Source: Coemansia sp. RSA 922 (Eukaryota; Kickxellomycota; Kickxellomycetes; Kickxellales; Kickxellaceae). From it: DNA of 21,598 bases. The DNA lies in assembly GCA_027577415.1 (NCBI GenBank), contig JANBQS010000305.1, positions 1-21,598 on the forward strand, written 5' to 3'. Each line of letters begins with the position of its first letter. Within the stretch, counting starts at the first letter, position 1. This document shows, in pieces, positions 1 to 9,227 of this stretch. The notes under the pieces were generated by a model. That model worked only from the letters and a program-made list of their open reading frames with translations, was not told the DNA's origin and did no database searches. The position numbers were made by a program, and so were the translations under genes.

Positions 1-177
1 AACACATGTCATTTCTCACACGCCTCTTTTTAGTTGAGGTGGCAAGGTTCGGCTTTTCAAAATCCGTAAAACAGGTGCCTCGAGAGCTGGGATTCACAGG
101 AATATGCTGTGTTATTGATTTTGTTGGCGCAAACATTAAGCGCAAATTTCTTGTGATTAATTATATAAAAACTCGGT

Positions 178-658
178 TCATGCCACAGTAGGCAGATTAG
201 CGGGTTCAGCCGGGGCGTGGGTGCCGTCGTCCAGAGCTGACTGCTGGTGATACTGAATAATGTGATGTAGGCGGCCGGCCACTTGTTGCAATTTGTTTCT
301 AAATATGATCTTCCAATCAAGCTCGTCGTCGCCAGGATCAAAGTGGTACCACCGATTAGACACAGTTAACCAGCGTTTTTTTTTTGAAAATGTGTGGGGC
401 CTTGATCATGGAGTAAGAATAGTAGAAGTCGTGTAGAATGTGCGAGATGACGGCAGATTTCCAGCGGGGGAACATAGACAAGCCGTCGAGCCTTTTTGCC
501 GTCCAGTGACAGTTCTGCTCAAGCGCGGAAAATCACACAGACTGCCAGACCGTTCAGTACGTCGGCATGCTGTGTTATCATAACGAGGCTGGTATCCCGC
601 TTCAGTTGAACTAGATATGTATAATCTAGTTAGCAGAGGAAATGGAGTTATTAAAATG
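178..658 (-). pseudogene. Frameshifted relic of an unrecognised protein-coding gene (C-terminal part)
   Basis: Three reading frames on the minus strand join into about 150 residues of protein-like sequence. Frame A runs from about 629 to 522 (includes LVMITQHADVLNG and AVCVIF). Frame B runs from about 523 to the T10 run at 376-385 (includes FPRWKSAVISHILHDFYYSY and IKAPHIF). Frame C runs from there to the TGA at 180-178 (includes RWYHFDPGDDELDWK). The A/B switch is inside GCGCTTGAG at about 522. The B/C switch is at the A10 homopolymer. Each frame stops shortly after its neighbour takes over, as expected of a gene decayed by indels. A further weak coding-like stretch continues to about 658. 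I do not recognise the family. The homopolymer shift alone could be a sequencing error, but the shift near 522 is not in a homopolymer. The true 5' end is not visible. Confidence 0.4.
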
Positions 659-1333
659 ATATTCATGTCGTATTCACAAGACCACCAATGCTCCCAATAC
701 GAGTGTATTTTGGAAACTAAACATGGCAAGGCAAGGCCAGAGAGAAGAGAAAAGTCGGAAATCGTTGGGTGAGTTGTGCTCATAGCTCTGTGAAGAGCTA
801 GAGTAAGAGCCCACTGGGTTCTCCTTGCTCAGGCTGAAGTTGTTGTGTCAATACAAATATATATCAGTACACTTCTGGGAGTATCAGCCAAAAGAGCCTG
901 TCGCGTCCAGTAACCTCACAAAGATGAAATATTACTTCCTGACCTAAGTAGCTGCTGATATACTAGCCTGGACAGCCTTCCATCAGTGACAAGTTGAATG
1001 ATATTCACACCTACCCAGCGCTATTGTACCTGCCGTAGTATTGTACTTTTTTTATCATATGACAGCTACAGAGCTTTATGCTTCCATCTGGATGTCTGAT
1101 GGTAACCCACGCCACGGGCGCCTCCCTGCCGCCACTTTTCTGGCGCATAGAGTCGCTGGCGGATGGAAGATAACGTGCACCAAAAGTCAATGCGCTTTGC
1201 AACAAGTGGCGCATGGGGATCTATTGTTTATTCTATCTAAGACAAAGAGCATACTATTGCATTAATAAGAAATACGCCCACACAAATGGTAGAGCATGCA
1301 CAGGCACCACTATAGCGCGATAAATTCAGCGAC
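659..1333. other. Intergenic stretch without a supported gene
   Basis: This stretch has no convincing gene. A 67-codon minus-strand frame at 1011-1214 contains EAPVAWVTIRHPDGSI, which faintly recalls the strand before the acetyl-CoA site in GNAT-type acyltransferases. It is too short and lacks the expected R/Q-x-x-G-x-G/A loop, so I do not call it. The region presumably holds the upstream control region of the acyltransferase gene that starts at 1438. Confidence 0.4.
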
Positions 1334-1340
1334 TATAAAT
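1334..1340 (+). promoter_or_regulatory. TATA box of the acyltransferase gene
   Basis: TATAAAT lies 98 bases upstream of the ATG at 1438 and is followed by a C/T-rich leader. Just before the ATG, the sequence TTCTTTACAG resembles a 3' splice site, with ATTAAT upstream as a possible branch point. A small intron in the 5' UTR is therefore possible. The promoter call is by motif and position only. Confidence 0.4.
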
Positions 1341-1437
1341 TCCCCTCGCTCCATGTTGGGGCGGGTTTAGCTAGCTCTACTCTCTTGTTTAACGTCCTTT
1401 ATTAATATTTTGCCTCTCGTACTTATTCTTTACAGCC

Positions 1438-2931
1438 ATGGAGTATTTTACCGCCAACGTTGAGTCGCAGACCCTCGAGCTAGCTATATTGGACACTCTG
1501 TCGTCGTTTTCAAACATTCCGTTTATCTACCACTTTGAGAATACTATGGCAGCAGACAAGCGTGACCTATTTATGCCCGGAGATGCCTTGCGAGACTCCT
1601 TTTACAAGACCCTGCTCGAGTTTCCTTTGCTGGCTGGACATTTGTGCATGGGCACTGAAGGCCGAGGATCGGTTGTAGTTGATCGCAACAACCTCAACCT
1701 TCCCGAGTATTGCGAGTCGACTTACGACGTCCACTTTGATGAGCTCAAGGCAGCCAACTACCACTGGGGCTTATTTCCAAAGGATCTCGTGTCGGTGTGT
1801 GTGGTTACTACTGCTGGAGCAGATGGTGTAATCAAGCTAGCCAACATTCATTGCGCTCGTCTTCGCGATAACAGTGGCATGCTTTTATTTGCCAATATGT
1901 CGCACTACGTTGTTGACGGCATCGGGTTCTGCGCATTTATAAGCAGATGGGCGGAGCATTGTCGCCAAGCATGCTGCGATGGTGTCAAACCAGTCGTGGA
2001 GCATCGCGTATTCCATTTTGACCGCAACATTGTGCACAAGGCACTATCGCTTGATCGACGGCCAACGTCTGCTGCGGCTTCGGACCTGTTTTTCGTTCCA
2101 AGGTTTGCTGCTAGCGCTCTTGCGTGGATTTCTCCTGCCCTACGTGGGCGAATTATGAGCGTTGTTGCGTCAATGGGCAAGCCTGAAGCCCACATGTTTC
2201 ATATTTCAAAGGAGCGCTTGGAAGCCCTACGATGCTCGCTTAGCGACTACGTCCCCAGTGATATACGCCTCTCAGACAATGACTTGATTGCCTCACTCGC
2301 CAGCATGACTATTGTTAACGGAATTAAGAGTGCGGCAATAAGTAGCTGTAATGGTGGCATTCTAAGTCGACTAATGTCTGTCTGTTCAAGCATTTTTGGC
2401 GATCTCTTTGCCAAGACGGAGAATGAGCATCTAACATTCGTGATTGCCGACATACGCCACCGACTTGGCATCTGCGACAGTGGCTACACTGGCAACTGTG
2501 TCATTCCACAGCTAGTAGTCAACTCGCTACAACGAATGGAGTCGCCGATCACGCCCGAATCGCATGCCCATGTCGCGAGTCGAGTGCGAGCAGCTGTCCA
2601 GGATTTTGGCAGACCGTATATAAGCCAGTTTGTCGACACGCTGAACAGATTCCCCAGTAGCTTTGCTCAGCCGCTGGTATACACGATTAACCACCCCGAA
2701 AAGGTTTTTATCACCAACCAGTCGCGGTTTCCGCTCTATGATCTCAACTTTGGCTTTGGAACCCCGGTGTGGGTGAGCCCAATCCCACACAGTGCGATAA
2801 ACTTTGTGAAAGTCATGCCTGTTCACCCGTCCCAGACTGGATACAACATTCACATGACTACAACCACGGGTGCAATGAGCAACATACTCTGCAACCCAAG
2901 CTGGCTTGATTTGGCCACGCTCATATTTTAA
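1438..2931 (+). CDS. BAHD-like (transferase family) O/N-acyltransferase
   Basis: A 497-residue intronless ORF begins with an ATG in a good context (GCCATGG). Its length fits the BAHD/trichothecene-acyltransferase superfamily (usually 430-500 residues), which moves an acyl group from acyl-CoA to an alcohol or amine. The catalytic HxxxD motif is present as HYVVD (H156, D160) followed by GIGFC. The structural DFGWG motif appears as NFGFG (437-441) followed by TPVWVSP. The N-terminus has the usual LDTLSSFSNIPFIYHF strand and the ALRDSF...LLEFPLLAGHL segment. No signal peptide or membrane span is seen, so it is probably cytosolic. The substrate cannot be inferred. A broken paralogue lies on the opposite strand at 5894-7339. 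The family call is firm and the specific reaction is unknown. Confidence 0.85.
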   Translation: MEYFTANVESQTLELAILDTLSSFSNIPFIYHFENTMAADKRDLFMPGDALRDSFYKTLLEFPLLAGHLCMGTEGRGSVVVDRNNLNLPEYCESTYDVHFDELKAANYHWGLFPKDLVSVCVVTTAGADGVIKLANIHCARLRDNSGMLLFANMSHYVVDGIGFCAFISRWAEHCRQACCDGVKPVVEHRVFHFDRNIVHKALSLDRRPTSAAASDLFFVPRFAASALAWISPALRGRIMSVVASMGKPEAHMFHISKERLEALRCSLSDYVPSDIRLSDNDLIASLASMTIVNGIKSAAISSCNGGILSRLMSVCSSIFGDLFAKTENEHLTFVIADIRHRLGICDSGYTGNCVIPQLVVNSLQRMESPITPESHAHVASRVRAAVQDFGRPYISQFVDTLNRFPSSFAQPLVYTINHPEKVFITNQSRFPLYDLNFGFGTPVWVSPIPHSAINFVKVMPVHPSQTGYNIHMTTTTGAMSNILCNPSWLDLATLIF

Positions 2932-3471
2932 GCATATCTTCTTACGTCCAATTATTATTTACAACAATCACTATTTGTGTCTATTTTATTGCTAGCCAAC
3001 CCCAGTTAACCAATTTCTCAATGCTTACGTTTTAGTGCATCAACAAACAAATACAAATTAATGTCCAGCAAACTGCTGCGGGAGTTGTTCATTGAAACCA
3101 TGCTACCCTTCAGTCCCCCCTCCAGCAGAGAGGGTGCTTTCCAGCAAACACCTCACCATCAACACTTATGAGGATGCATTGGATGCCCGAAAGGAGTTCA
3201 ATACGGCCTACCAGCAAGCAGCGCTCGCCTGGTGGCAATGCAGACAGCGCCTGCTGTCTGCAGGCTCTGTTAACGCCATGATGCGCAGCATTAGCCGCAG
3301 TATCCGGGCAAAGCAGAGTTCCACCTCACCAAGCAACATACAGCACAAGGGTAAGCGAGCCATCCACGTTGTTCGCGAGCACTTTGGCATAGTACTAAAC
3401 CACAATGCCAGCCCAATCAGCATCGCTGATGAAGAGTATACCGACGCCACCTACGAAAGAGTCAGACTAAC

Positions 3472-3969
3472 CCGTTCACGACTGATGCAGTGAAGCATGG
3501 GCTCAAGTGCTGCGGATCCAGCAAAGCACCCGGTCCAGACGAACTCCAAGTAGAAGCTCTCAAAGCCAGTTCTGTCGCAGTCGATGCTCTTACGCAGCTA
3601 CTCCAGCTCTGTTGGCACTTTGGCGCCGTCCCAGTCGCGTGGAATCAGTCCCAACAAGTGCCCATCTTTAAGAAAGGCAACCCTGCGATGGTCGCCAATT
3701 ATCGTCCTATATGTATTGGATCTATATTAAGGAAGGTTGTTGAGAAATGCATGCTCGATCTGATTACTCAGAAGATGCGCTCGCTCGATTGCAGCTAGCA
3801 GGGCTTTCACTTCTGCCGGTCCACTGTCGACGCTGTAGCAGCACTCCACACAGCCGCATCATCGTGCCCACGGGAATTCCGCGTCATCCTAACTTGGGGT
3901 ATTAAAGGCGCGTATGACCGTGTACCCTGTGATAAAGCTAAGCGAGACGATAAGCAAGAAGAGACTTGA
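3472..3969 (+). pseudogene. Reverse transcriptase fragment, fingers and motif A, inactive
   Basis: The frame reads FTTDAVKHGLK, then SSKAPGPDELQ (the KAPGPDG signature), VPIFKKGNP and ANYRPICIGS, all hallmarks of LINE reverse transcriptases. After an in-frame TAG at 3796-3798 it continues with GFHFCRSTVDAVAALHT (the usual GFR..RST segment) and FRVILTWGIKGAYDRVP. In active enzymes the last segment reads LDIKGAYDRV. Here the catalytic motif A aspartate is a glycine codon, GGT at 3898-3900. The frame ends at a TGA at 3967-3969. The loss of this metal-binding aspartate means this copy could not polymerise even if the stops were absent. Confidence 0.75.
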
Positions 3970-4018
3970 AGGCTGCCTATACCTCTTGGTAAAAGGCATG
4001 CTACTGAAGACGTAGTTT

Positions 4019-5293
4019 GTGGCTGTGGTAGATAACGAGTTATCCGAACCGCAGGCAGTTATTGGCGGTGTAGTACAGGGCTCCTCCCTGTCACCGTTGT
4101 TGTTTTATTATATAATTGACAAATCACCAAGCCTGGTGCACAAGGAAGGGCTGAGCGCCTGCGCTGCACGCCGTCACATTGGCGTCATTGCCTTCGCCGA
4201 TGATATTGCCACAGTAGCTCGCTCGCCCGACGAAGCACAGAGCATCCTGAATGTGATGTCCACATTTGCCGCCGAGCAGAAGACTACATGGGCCCCAGAG
4301 AAGTTTGTCTTTCTAGCTACGCTGCAACTGTCACTCCAGATCGATGAACAGGCCCTTCCACAAGAATGCAACTTCAAACACCTTGGAGTTATGATCGGCG
4401 TCGAGGGCATTGCTCCCAAAAAACACATAGAGTTTCTATGTGCGCGTGCGCGAGCCAAGCTTGGCTACATGCGCAGCGTCGGCATCGCGCACTTGGGTGG
4501 TAATCACAACCGAGTAATTGGTATGTATAAGGCCTTTATCTGGCCCACCATGGAGTACGCCTTGGAGATCTGCATTCCAAACACCTCGCTTATTAAGGCT
4601 TTGGAGTGCTGCCAGGGTGATATGTTGCGCACCATACTTGGAGTACCCAAGTCAACGTCATACACGACTATTCTTTTGCTGTGTAAGATGGAGACAATGG
4701 AACACCGCTGGCGCACAATGATATCCAGCTACACTTGCTGTCGTCAGCTCGACACCGACGACAAGCACATTCTCAATGGTCTGTTCGATATAGAATGCAT
4801 TGCGCAGATGAAGAGTAGTAGCTTGATCCCGCGGCTGTGCCAGGAGGTATATTGCACTGGCCCACCTCATCGCATCGCCATGACCATCGGCGAAAAGAAG
4901 CAGGCTTGCTTGCAGGCTCTTAGGGGCGCTAACAAATCGGCCACACAAGTCGCTCAGATCACATCGCTGGGCTTCTTATGCTCGATGTTTGTACAGCACA
5001 GGACACCGATCATCCATTGGCTTCTAGGCGCTGTGGCGATTCAGCCCTCACAATGCCAAAAGTGTGGCGAGCCTATATCTCGCGACCACGCCGCAGACTG
5101 CATCGGTGCCAAAGCTAAGCTCGGCCCTATCATTGCAAATGCACTCCGCGAGCTAGATGGGCAACAAAAGCAACACCAACAACAGGCGAATGTCATTTAT
5201 TCTGTGCTCATGGCTCTAAACAAGAGCGATATGGCTAGTGCAATTAAGATTGCATTTGTCATTGACAAGATCTACACCCATTGCCTCTGTTGA
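4019..5293 (+). pseudogene. Reverse transcriptase fragment, motifs B-C, thumb and zinc knuckle
   Basis: This is a long open frame of about 424 codons without a natural ATG at its beginning (the first codon is GTG), which marks it as the downstream part of a broken ORF2. Motif B reads GGVVQGSSLSPLLFYYIID and motif C reads IAFADDIATVA (FADD box). A segment LQ.SLQIDEQ...FKHLGVMIG, then YKAFIWPTMEYALEI, follows the LINE thumb pattern. Near the end, CQKCGEPISRDHAADC is a CCHC knuckle (C-x2-C-x7-H-x3-C) of the kind that closes many LINE ORF2 proteins. The frame has stayed open although the upstream half is broken, so the insertion may be fairly young or slowly decaying. Confidence 0.75.
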
Positions 5294-5893
5294 CACTAGC
5301 TTATAATACCACTTACGTCCCTCATAATTCCGAGTGGTGTTCTCAAAAAGAGTTATTAACAACACCAAAGCAGCATCAAAATAAACATAAGGGTTTAGAC
5401 AACATAAATAGGATAAGTGTTATTTTTATTATTAATACATCTATTAATATAGTAAGTATTGATATTTGTCTTGTCAACAGTTACATGTTTAAAATTGCAC
5501 ACTATGTTTAAATATTATTGGGAACACTCAAATTGGTTCAAGCCTTGTTGCATTGCCTTAAATTAGTTATACCAGTTCCACATAACTAAGATTATGGATG
5601 CATTCACGATACCACAGTTCGACATTTATTAAAATTGTTTGAGCTTAGATAGTATATATAAGAGAGTATGAGAGAAAAAGCCAAAGGAGACAAAAGGTGA
5701 ACTGGAGTTTGAGAAAAGTTTTCACTGGAGTCAGCAATGTCGGAAACGACTCGTAAGGATCGACAGTGCTGTTACAAGGTCAGAGCGTATCTGACAATAA
5801 CAACAAAAATTACTTTATTTACACAGCAAATCTTGCCCAAACAATAAGGAAAAAAATTTCTACATTTTAGTATACCAAGTCAACGGTGTTCAT
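5294..5893. other. AT-rich spacer with TATA-like site and a 36-codon ORF
   Basis: There is no recognisable gene. A strong TATA-like run, TATATATAAG, is at 5653-5662. It is followed by a purine-rich leader and an ATG at 5737 opening a 36-codon ORF to 5847 (begins MSETTRKDRQCCYK). This arrangement could be a promoter left over from a gene or from an LTR. I see no terminal repeat or primer-binding site to prove an LTR. The right end would carry the 3' flank of the minus-strand pseudogene ending at 5894. Confidence 0.3.
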
Positions 5894-7339
5894 CTAAAAC
5901 TTGTTGCAAAGTATACTTGCCATGGCTTTCCTTGACGTGGTTATGTGAATCCCGTAGCCACCAATCGATGGATGTACTGGGATAATTGCCACGTAGTGAG
6001 GAAATTGAATTTCGATTGGGCTTACCCAAGCAGGAATACCACAGCCAAAGTCGGCCTTGTATAACTCAAACCGAGACTGATTAGACACAACTGCTGGCAT
6101 TCTAGTTATATCTTGCGCCAAGGGGCACATGAAGCGCGAGGGATCACTATTTAGCGTATCAAACAACTGTCCAACGTAGGGAGCGCCTATGTGATGGACA
6201 AGTTGTCGCACTCTTCTAGCCACCAGAGCCAGCGAGCAAGCATTAATACCACCAGTCATGCTCTCGAGTGAGTTGGTTAGACAACCAGCAAACACTGCAT
6301 TTCCCATATACTTCGCTGTCCTCAGACCAGCTAGCCGCGGGCGTGTGTCAATGACAATCTCGGTAGCAAACTCCCTGTCTTGGACAAAGACTGAAGGAAT
6401 AAGATATGAGACTAAATTATTTAGAATGCCCAAATGGGAAGACCAAGTAATTTGCTCGGCTTCGCTCTGAGCGACCAGCATGCTTACAAGAGCAGTGAGA
6501 ATGTCATTGTCTGAAATGCGCTCGGTGCAGTCGACATACTCCTTAATAGACAAATGTAGCAATGCAAGCATGGGAGAGGAGATGTGGAATAAATGACCCT
6601 AGTTGTGTGGAAGAGAAACAGCACTGCCGATTAGTGCTCCTCGAGTTCTGGGTGAAATCCATGCCAGCCACTTGGCTAATAGACTCGATGTAGTAAACAT
6701 ATTTCTAGTGGAGGCATCAAGTGCCCTTCGTTCTATGGGCACATGTCTAGCCAAGGTATTGCGTGTGAAGCTACCATGAAACACGGGCAGTTTGCGTGTA
6801 GTGTCTCCGCTGCGCATCCACTTTGCAATCTCCGCCCAGCGATAGACGAATGTGCAGTATCCAATCCCATCAAATACAGCATGCGTGGTATTGATAAACA
6901 AGACCAGGCCGCTGTTGTCTTGTAATCTGACAACGTGTATGTTGGCAAGTTTAATTGTGCCATCTGCACTTGACCTAGTAACGGAGCCAGTTGTGGCAAC
7001 TCCGCGAGGCAAGGCATCCCAGCTAAATTTGGAAGCCAGGAGATCTTGGAAATGTACATCGCTTTGGGACTCGAGGTATTCGGGGTGATTTATGTTGGCT
7101 CTATCCACGACAATCCTGGCGTGACCACTGCTATCTATCTCCAGATGCCCGACCAGAATAGGAAAGTCCAGTAGAGTCGTAATAAACGAGTCACGCAGCA
7201 CCTATGGAGGCATGAAATTGGAGTCGTCAGTATCATTTCTGTAATAAAAGAGAAAGGGTATGTTTGAAAACGACAACAGTGTGTCCAGGACACACAATTC
7301 GATCGTCTGTGACTGAGTGTCACGTTATAGCTTGTCCAT
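5894..7339 (-). pseudogene. BAHD-like acyltransferase paralogue with three in-frame stops
   Basis: One continuous minus-strand frame from an ATG at 7339 to a TAA at 5894 aligns along its whole length with the intact copy at 1438-2931. Examples are QTIELCVLDTLLSFSNIPF, VLRDSFITTLLDFPILVGHL, and the closing IIPVHPS.GGYGIHITT. By eye about half the residues match. The frame is interrupted by TAA (7327-7325, codon 5), TAG (7204-7202) and TAG (6601-6599), with no frameshift. The catalytic motif is kept as HAVFD followed by GIGYC, and the DFGWG equivalent is DFGCG followed by IPAWVSP. No GT-AG intron that would remove any of the stops is apparent. It is most simply a pseudogene. Separate use of the 200- and 225-codon pieces is unlikely because the N-terminal one starts at GTG. 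Confidence 0.8.
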
Positions 7340-8021
7340 GGTCTGATTGCCAGCACCATGCAAGCAGGAGTTGTATTAATGTTGATGTGCAAGCCTAGAA
7401 CAAATAAAATGTTGCCTAGTGAGTGTGGAAGAAGTTGTAAAGATCTGGCTGGCTCCACGCACTATGCCTTTTTGTGATATTAACTAGTGCACTGACATGT
7501 CAATATTAGACTTGCTAGGCATATTTTTGCCTAGTATATTCAGTGCGAAGAATGACCCTACGGACACAGATACGCCAAGCTGATATATATTCGAGTGAGT
7601 GAGCAGATCTCGAGGTGCCCAGCGAGCAGTACTGTCAAAGTTGGCTATACTTGCCAGACTGTAGACTGTAGACAATAGATATTGCATCACACCATACCGA
7701 AACGCTAAGCTGGACCAATCTGGATAGGACGTCAGCACTACTAGTATTTATCAAGTAGCAGACAGATATCAACTAACAAATTGTAATGGTCAACAATGTT
7801 ATATTTTTAATGTCATCTTCACTCAACACAGCTAGTAGGTCCTTAATACGGCTGCCTCTCTGCCAGTATCGGCCGAGCTTGGATGTCACATATGAGCGCT
7901 ATGGGCAAACGGGGTGGGGTGTCATATATGAGGACAGCAGCCTTGGTTAACTGTGATCATCACAGTTTATGATTAAGCATATATATATGTTCACTCGCAC
8001 AGCATCTAGCCTGAGGTCTAG
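7340..8021. other. Intergenic, no supported gene
   Basis: The sequence is AT-rich and without a recognisable product. An 84-codon minus-strand frame at 7484-7738 lacks an ATG start and matches no family I know. The near-copies TGTCACATATGAG (about 7884) and TGTCATATATGAG (about 7920) are a short imperfect direct repeat of unknown meaning. Confidence 0.4.
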
Positions 8022-8297
8022 GAGTTTTTCACGTTTATTGGAAAATTAATATTGTCTAAAAATGGTCCTCTAACATTGGATGTAGAAATAGCTACTGAGA
8101 GAAAGGCAATAGTAAATAAATTGTTTGGTAAACAAGGTGTAGAGAAGCGTGAAGCTCCCAGAAATAAGATAAATGTTGCGCTCTGTTGTCTTGTTCTATG
8201 CTCGGCCAAAAGCTCCTGTAAACGTTGGTTGGTTCTCCTCGTAGTTGGTGCAGTAATAAATGTGGGCAGCAGTTCAGAAGTAGTGTCCAACATTTAA
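8022..8297 (+). pseudogene. Possible second LINE relic (post-RT thumb-like segment)
   Basis: An open frame follows directly after a TAG at 8019-8021 and runs to a TAA at 8295-8297, with no natural ATG at the beginning. It opens with FTFIGKLILSKNGPLTLDVE and then IATERKAIVNKLFG. This resembles the segment just after the RT palm in LINE proteins, where F-x-Y/F-L/I-G, an SxxG turn and an acidic-x-x-I-x-x-R-I/K stretch occur. The likeness ends after about 45 residues. The opposite strand is also open here (91 codons from an ATG at 8293), with no recognisable product. Low confidence in either reading. Confidence 0.25.
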
Positions 8298-8791
8298 CGT
8301 GTTCTCTATTTCCTAATATCGTATTCCCCTTTTCCATTATTGAAGAGGTACTTCTTTTTAAAATACACTTGGGTTAATATAGCCGTGAGAGTGAGAATTA
8401 TCGAGCGGCTATCAGTCGCTTATAGCTTTTATTGTTAAGGTGTGTGTAAGCAAGCAAGTGAGAAAATGTTTGAGTTTGTTGACATTTAATTCGACATTGG
8501 CCTGTCAACGTTATCTACTTCTTTGGCAGTAATGCAAACCCATCGTTTCAAACCCTGCTCTCTCATTTGCATATATCAGTATTGTGTTCCTGTGTATCTT
8601 CTCTTTTTTTTCCTTATTCGATTTCTCTCAGTTACTTCTTTTATATTCGAACAACTTTGCTGTGTTACAATATAATGTGCAGGCTTTTTGGGGATAAGGG
8701 ACTTGTAGGATAGGTATGGAGTAGCTGATTTGATGACTAGATGTAATGTGTTAAGTTCCAGTTATATCGCCGAGTGTAAATAATCAAATAA
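8298..8791. other. Intergenic, nothing recognised
   Basis: This is AT-rich DNA with pyrimidine runs around 8590-8645. I see no gene, RNA gene or repeat that I can support. Confidence 0.4.
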
Positions 8792-8998
8792 CTACGGCAG
8801 TGTGCTCTAATCCATCAAGGTGTCCGCCAAACACAGCCCTTACCAAAACAACCATCCCAGGTAGCAGCCAAGAAGAATGCAAGTGTTCTAGTCAGTACTC
8901 AAGTTGCCAATAAGCCCAACAAGTGGCCCTCTGATGGCGCCACGCCATGCCCGCAAAAGAAGAAAGCTCCCAGCGATGGCTGCGGTGGACTATTATAG
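8792..8998 (+). pseudogene. Short proline/lysine-rich coding-like relic
   Basis: A 68-codon open stretch ends at a TAG at 8996-8998 and is preceded by an in-frame TAA at 8789-8791. It has no ATG. The composition looks coding (QPLPKQPSQVAAKKNASVLV, then PQKKKAPSDGCGG) and contrasts with the AT-rich DNA around it. It may be the tail of a lost gene or transposon. No family is recognised. Confidence 0.2.
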
Positions 8999-9227
8999 CC
9001 AGTTTTAAGCGAAAGACAACCTCTGCCGATAAACAACTTTTCATATTAATAGCTTATGTTGGTGATGTGCATTCAAGCTTTCTCAAGCCACAGCGATAGA
9101 GATGGTCTCCTGGATGGCCAGTGTAACGGGCTTAGTTCCCTAGTTGATGGCTTCATTAGCAATTGTTTTTAGAGAAGGGCACGCGTTAAGGCCAAAGTTG
9201 GGTCATAATATCTATGAGTAACAAAGG

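Larger units (their letters stand above)
3092..5293 (+). mobile_element. Decayed, 5'-truncated LINE-type (non-LTR) retrotransposon
   Basis: Three plus-strand frames together give the RT and C-terminal part of a LINE ORF2. They run in order: the linker before the RT (3092-3493), RT fingers and palm up to motif A (3472-3969), and RT motifs B and C through thumb and C-terminal zinc knuckle (4019-5293). No apurinic endonuclease domain precedes it. The copy is thus 5'-truncated, as is common for LINEs. Frame breaks occur near 3472-3490 and between 3969 and 4019, and there is an in-frame TAG at 3796-3798. No poly-A tail, LTR or clear target-site duplication was found, so the outer limits are approximate. 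The element lies between two tail-to-tail acyltransferase copies. Confidence 0.8.

Noticed and set aside
4019..4021. GTG as start of a complete 424-residue gene
   Set aside because: A eukaryotic gene would not normally start at GTG, and the frame is the downstream part of a broken LINE ORF2.
6599..7201. Two separate small acyltransferase genes at 5894-6571 and 6599-7201
   Set aside because: Both are in the same frame, with only a TAG between them, and together align to one intact paralogue. The upstream frame extends the alignment to an ATG at 7339.
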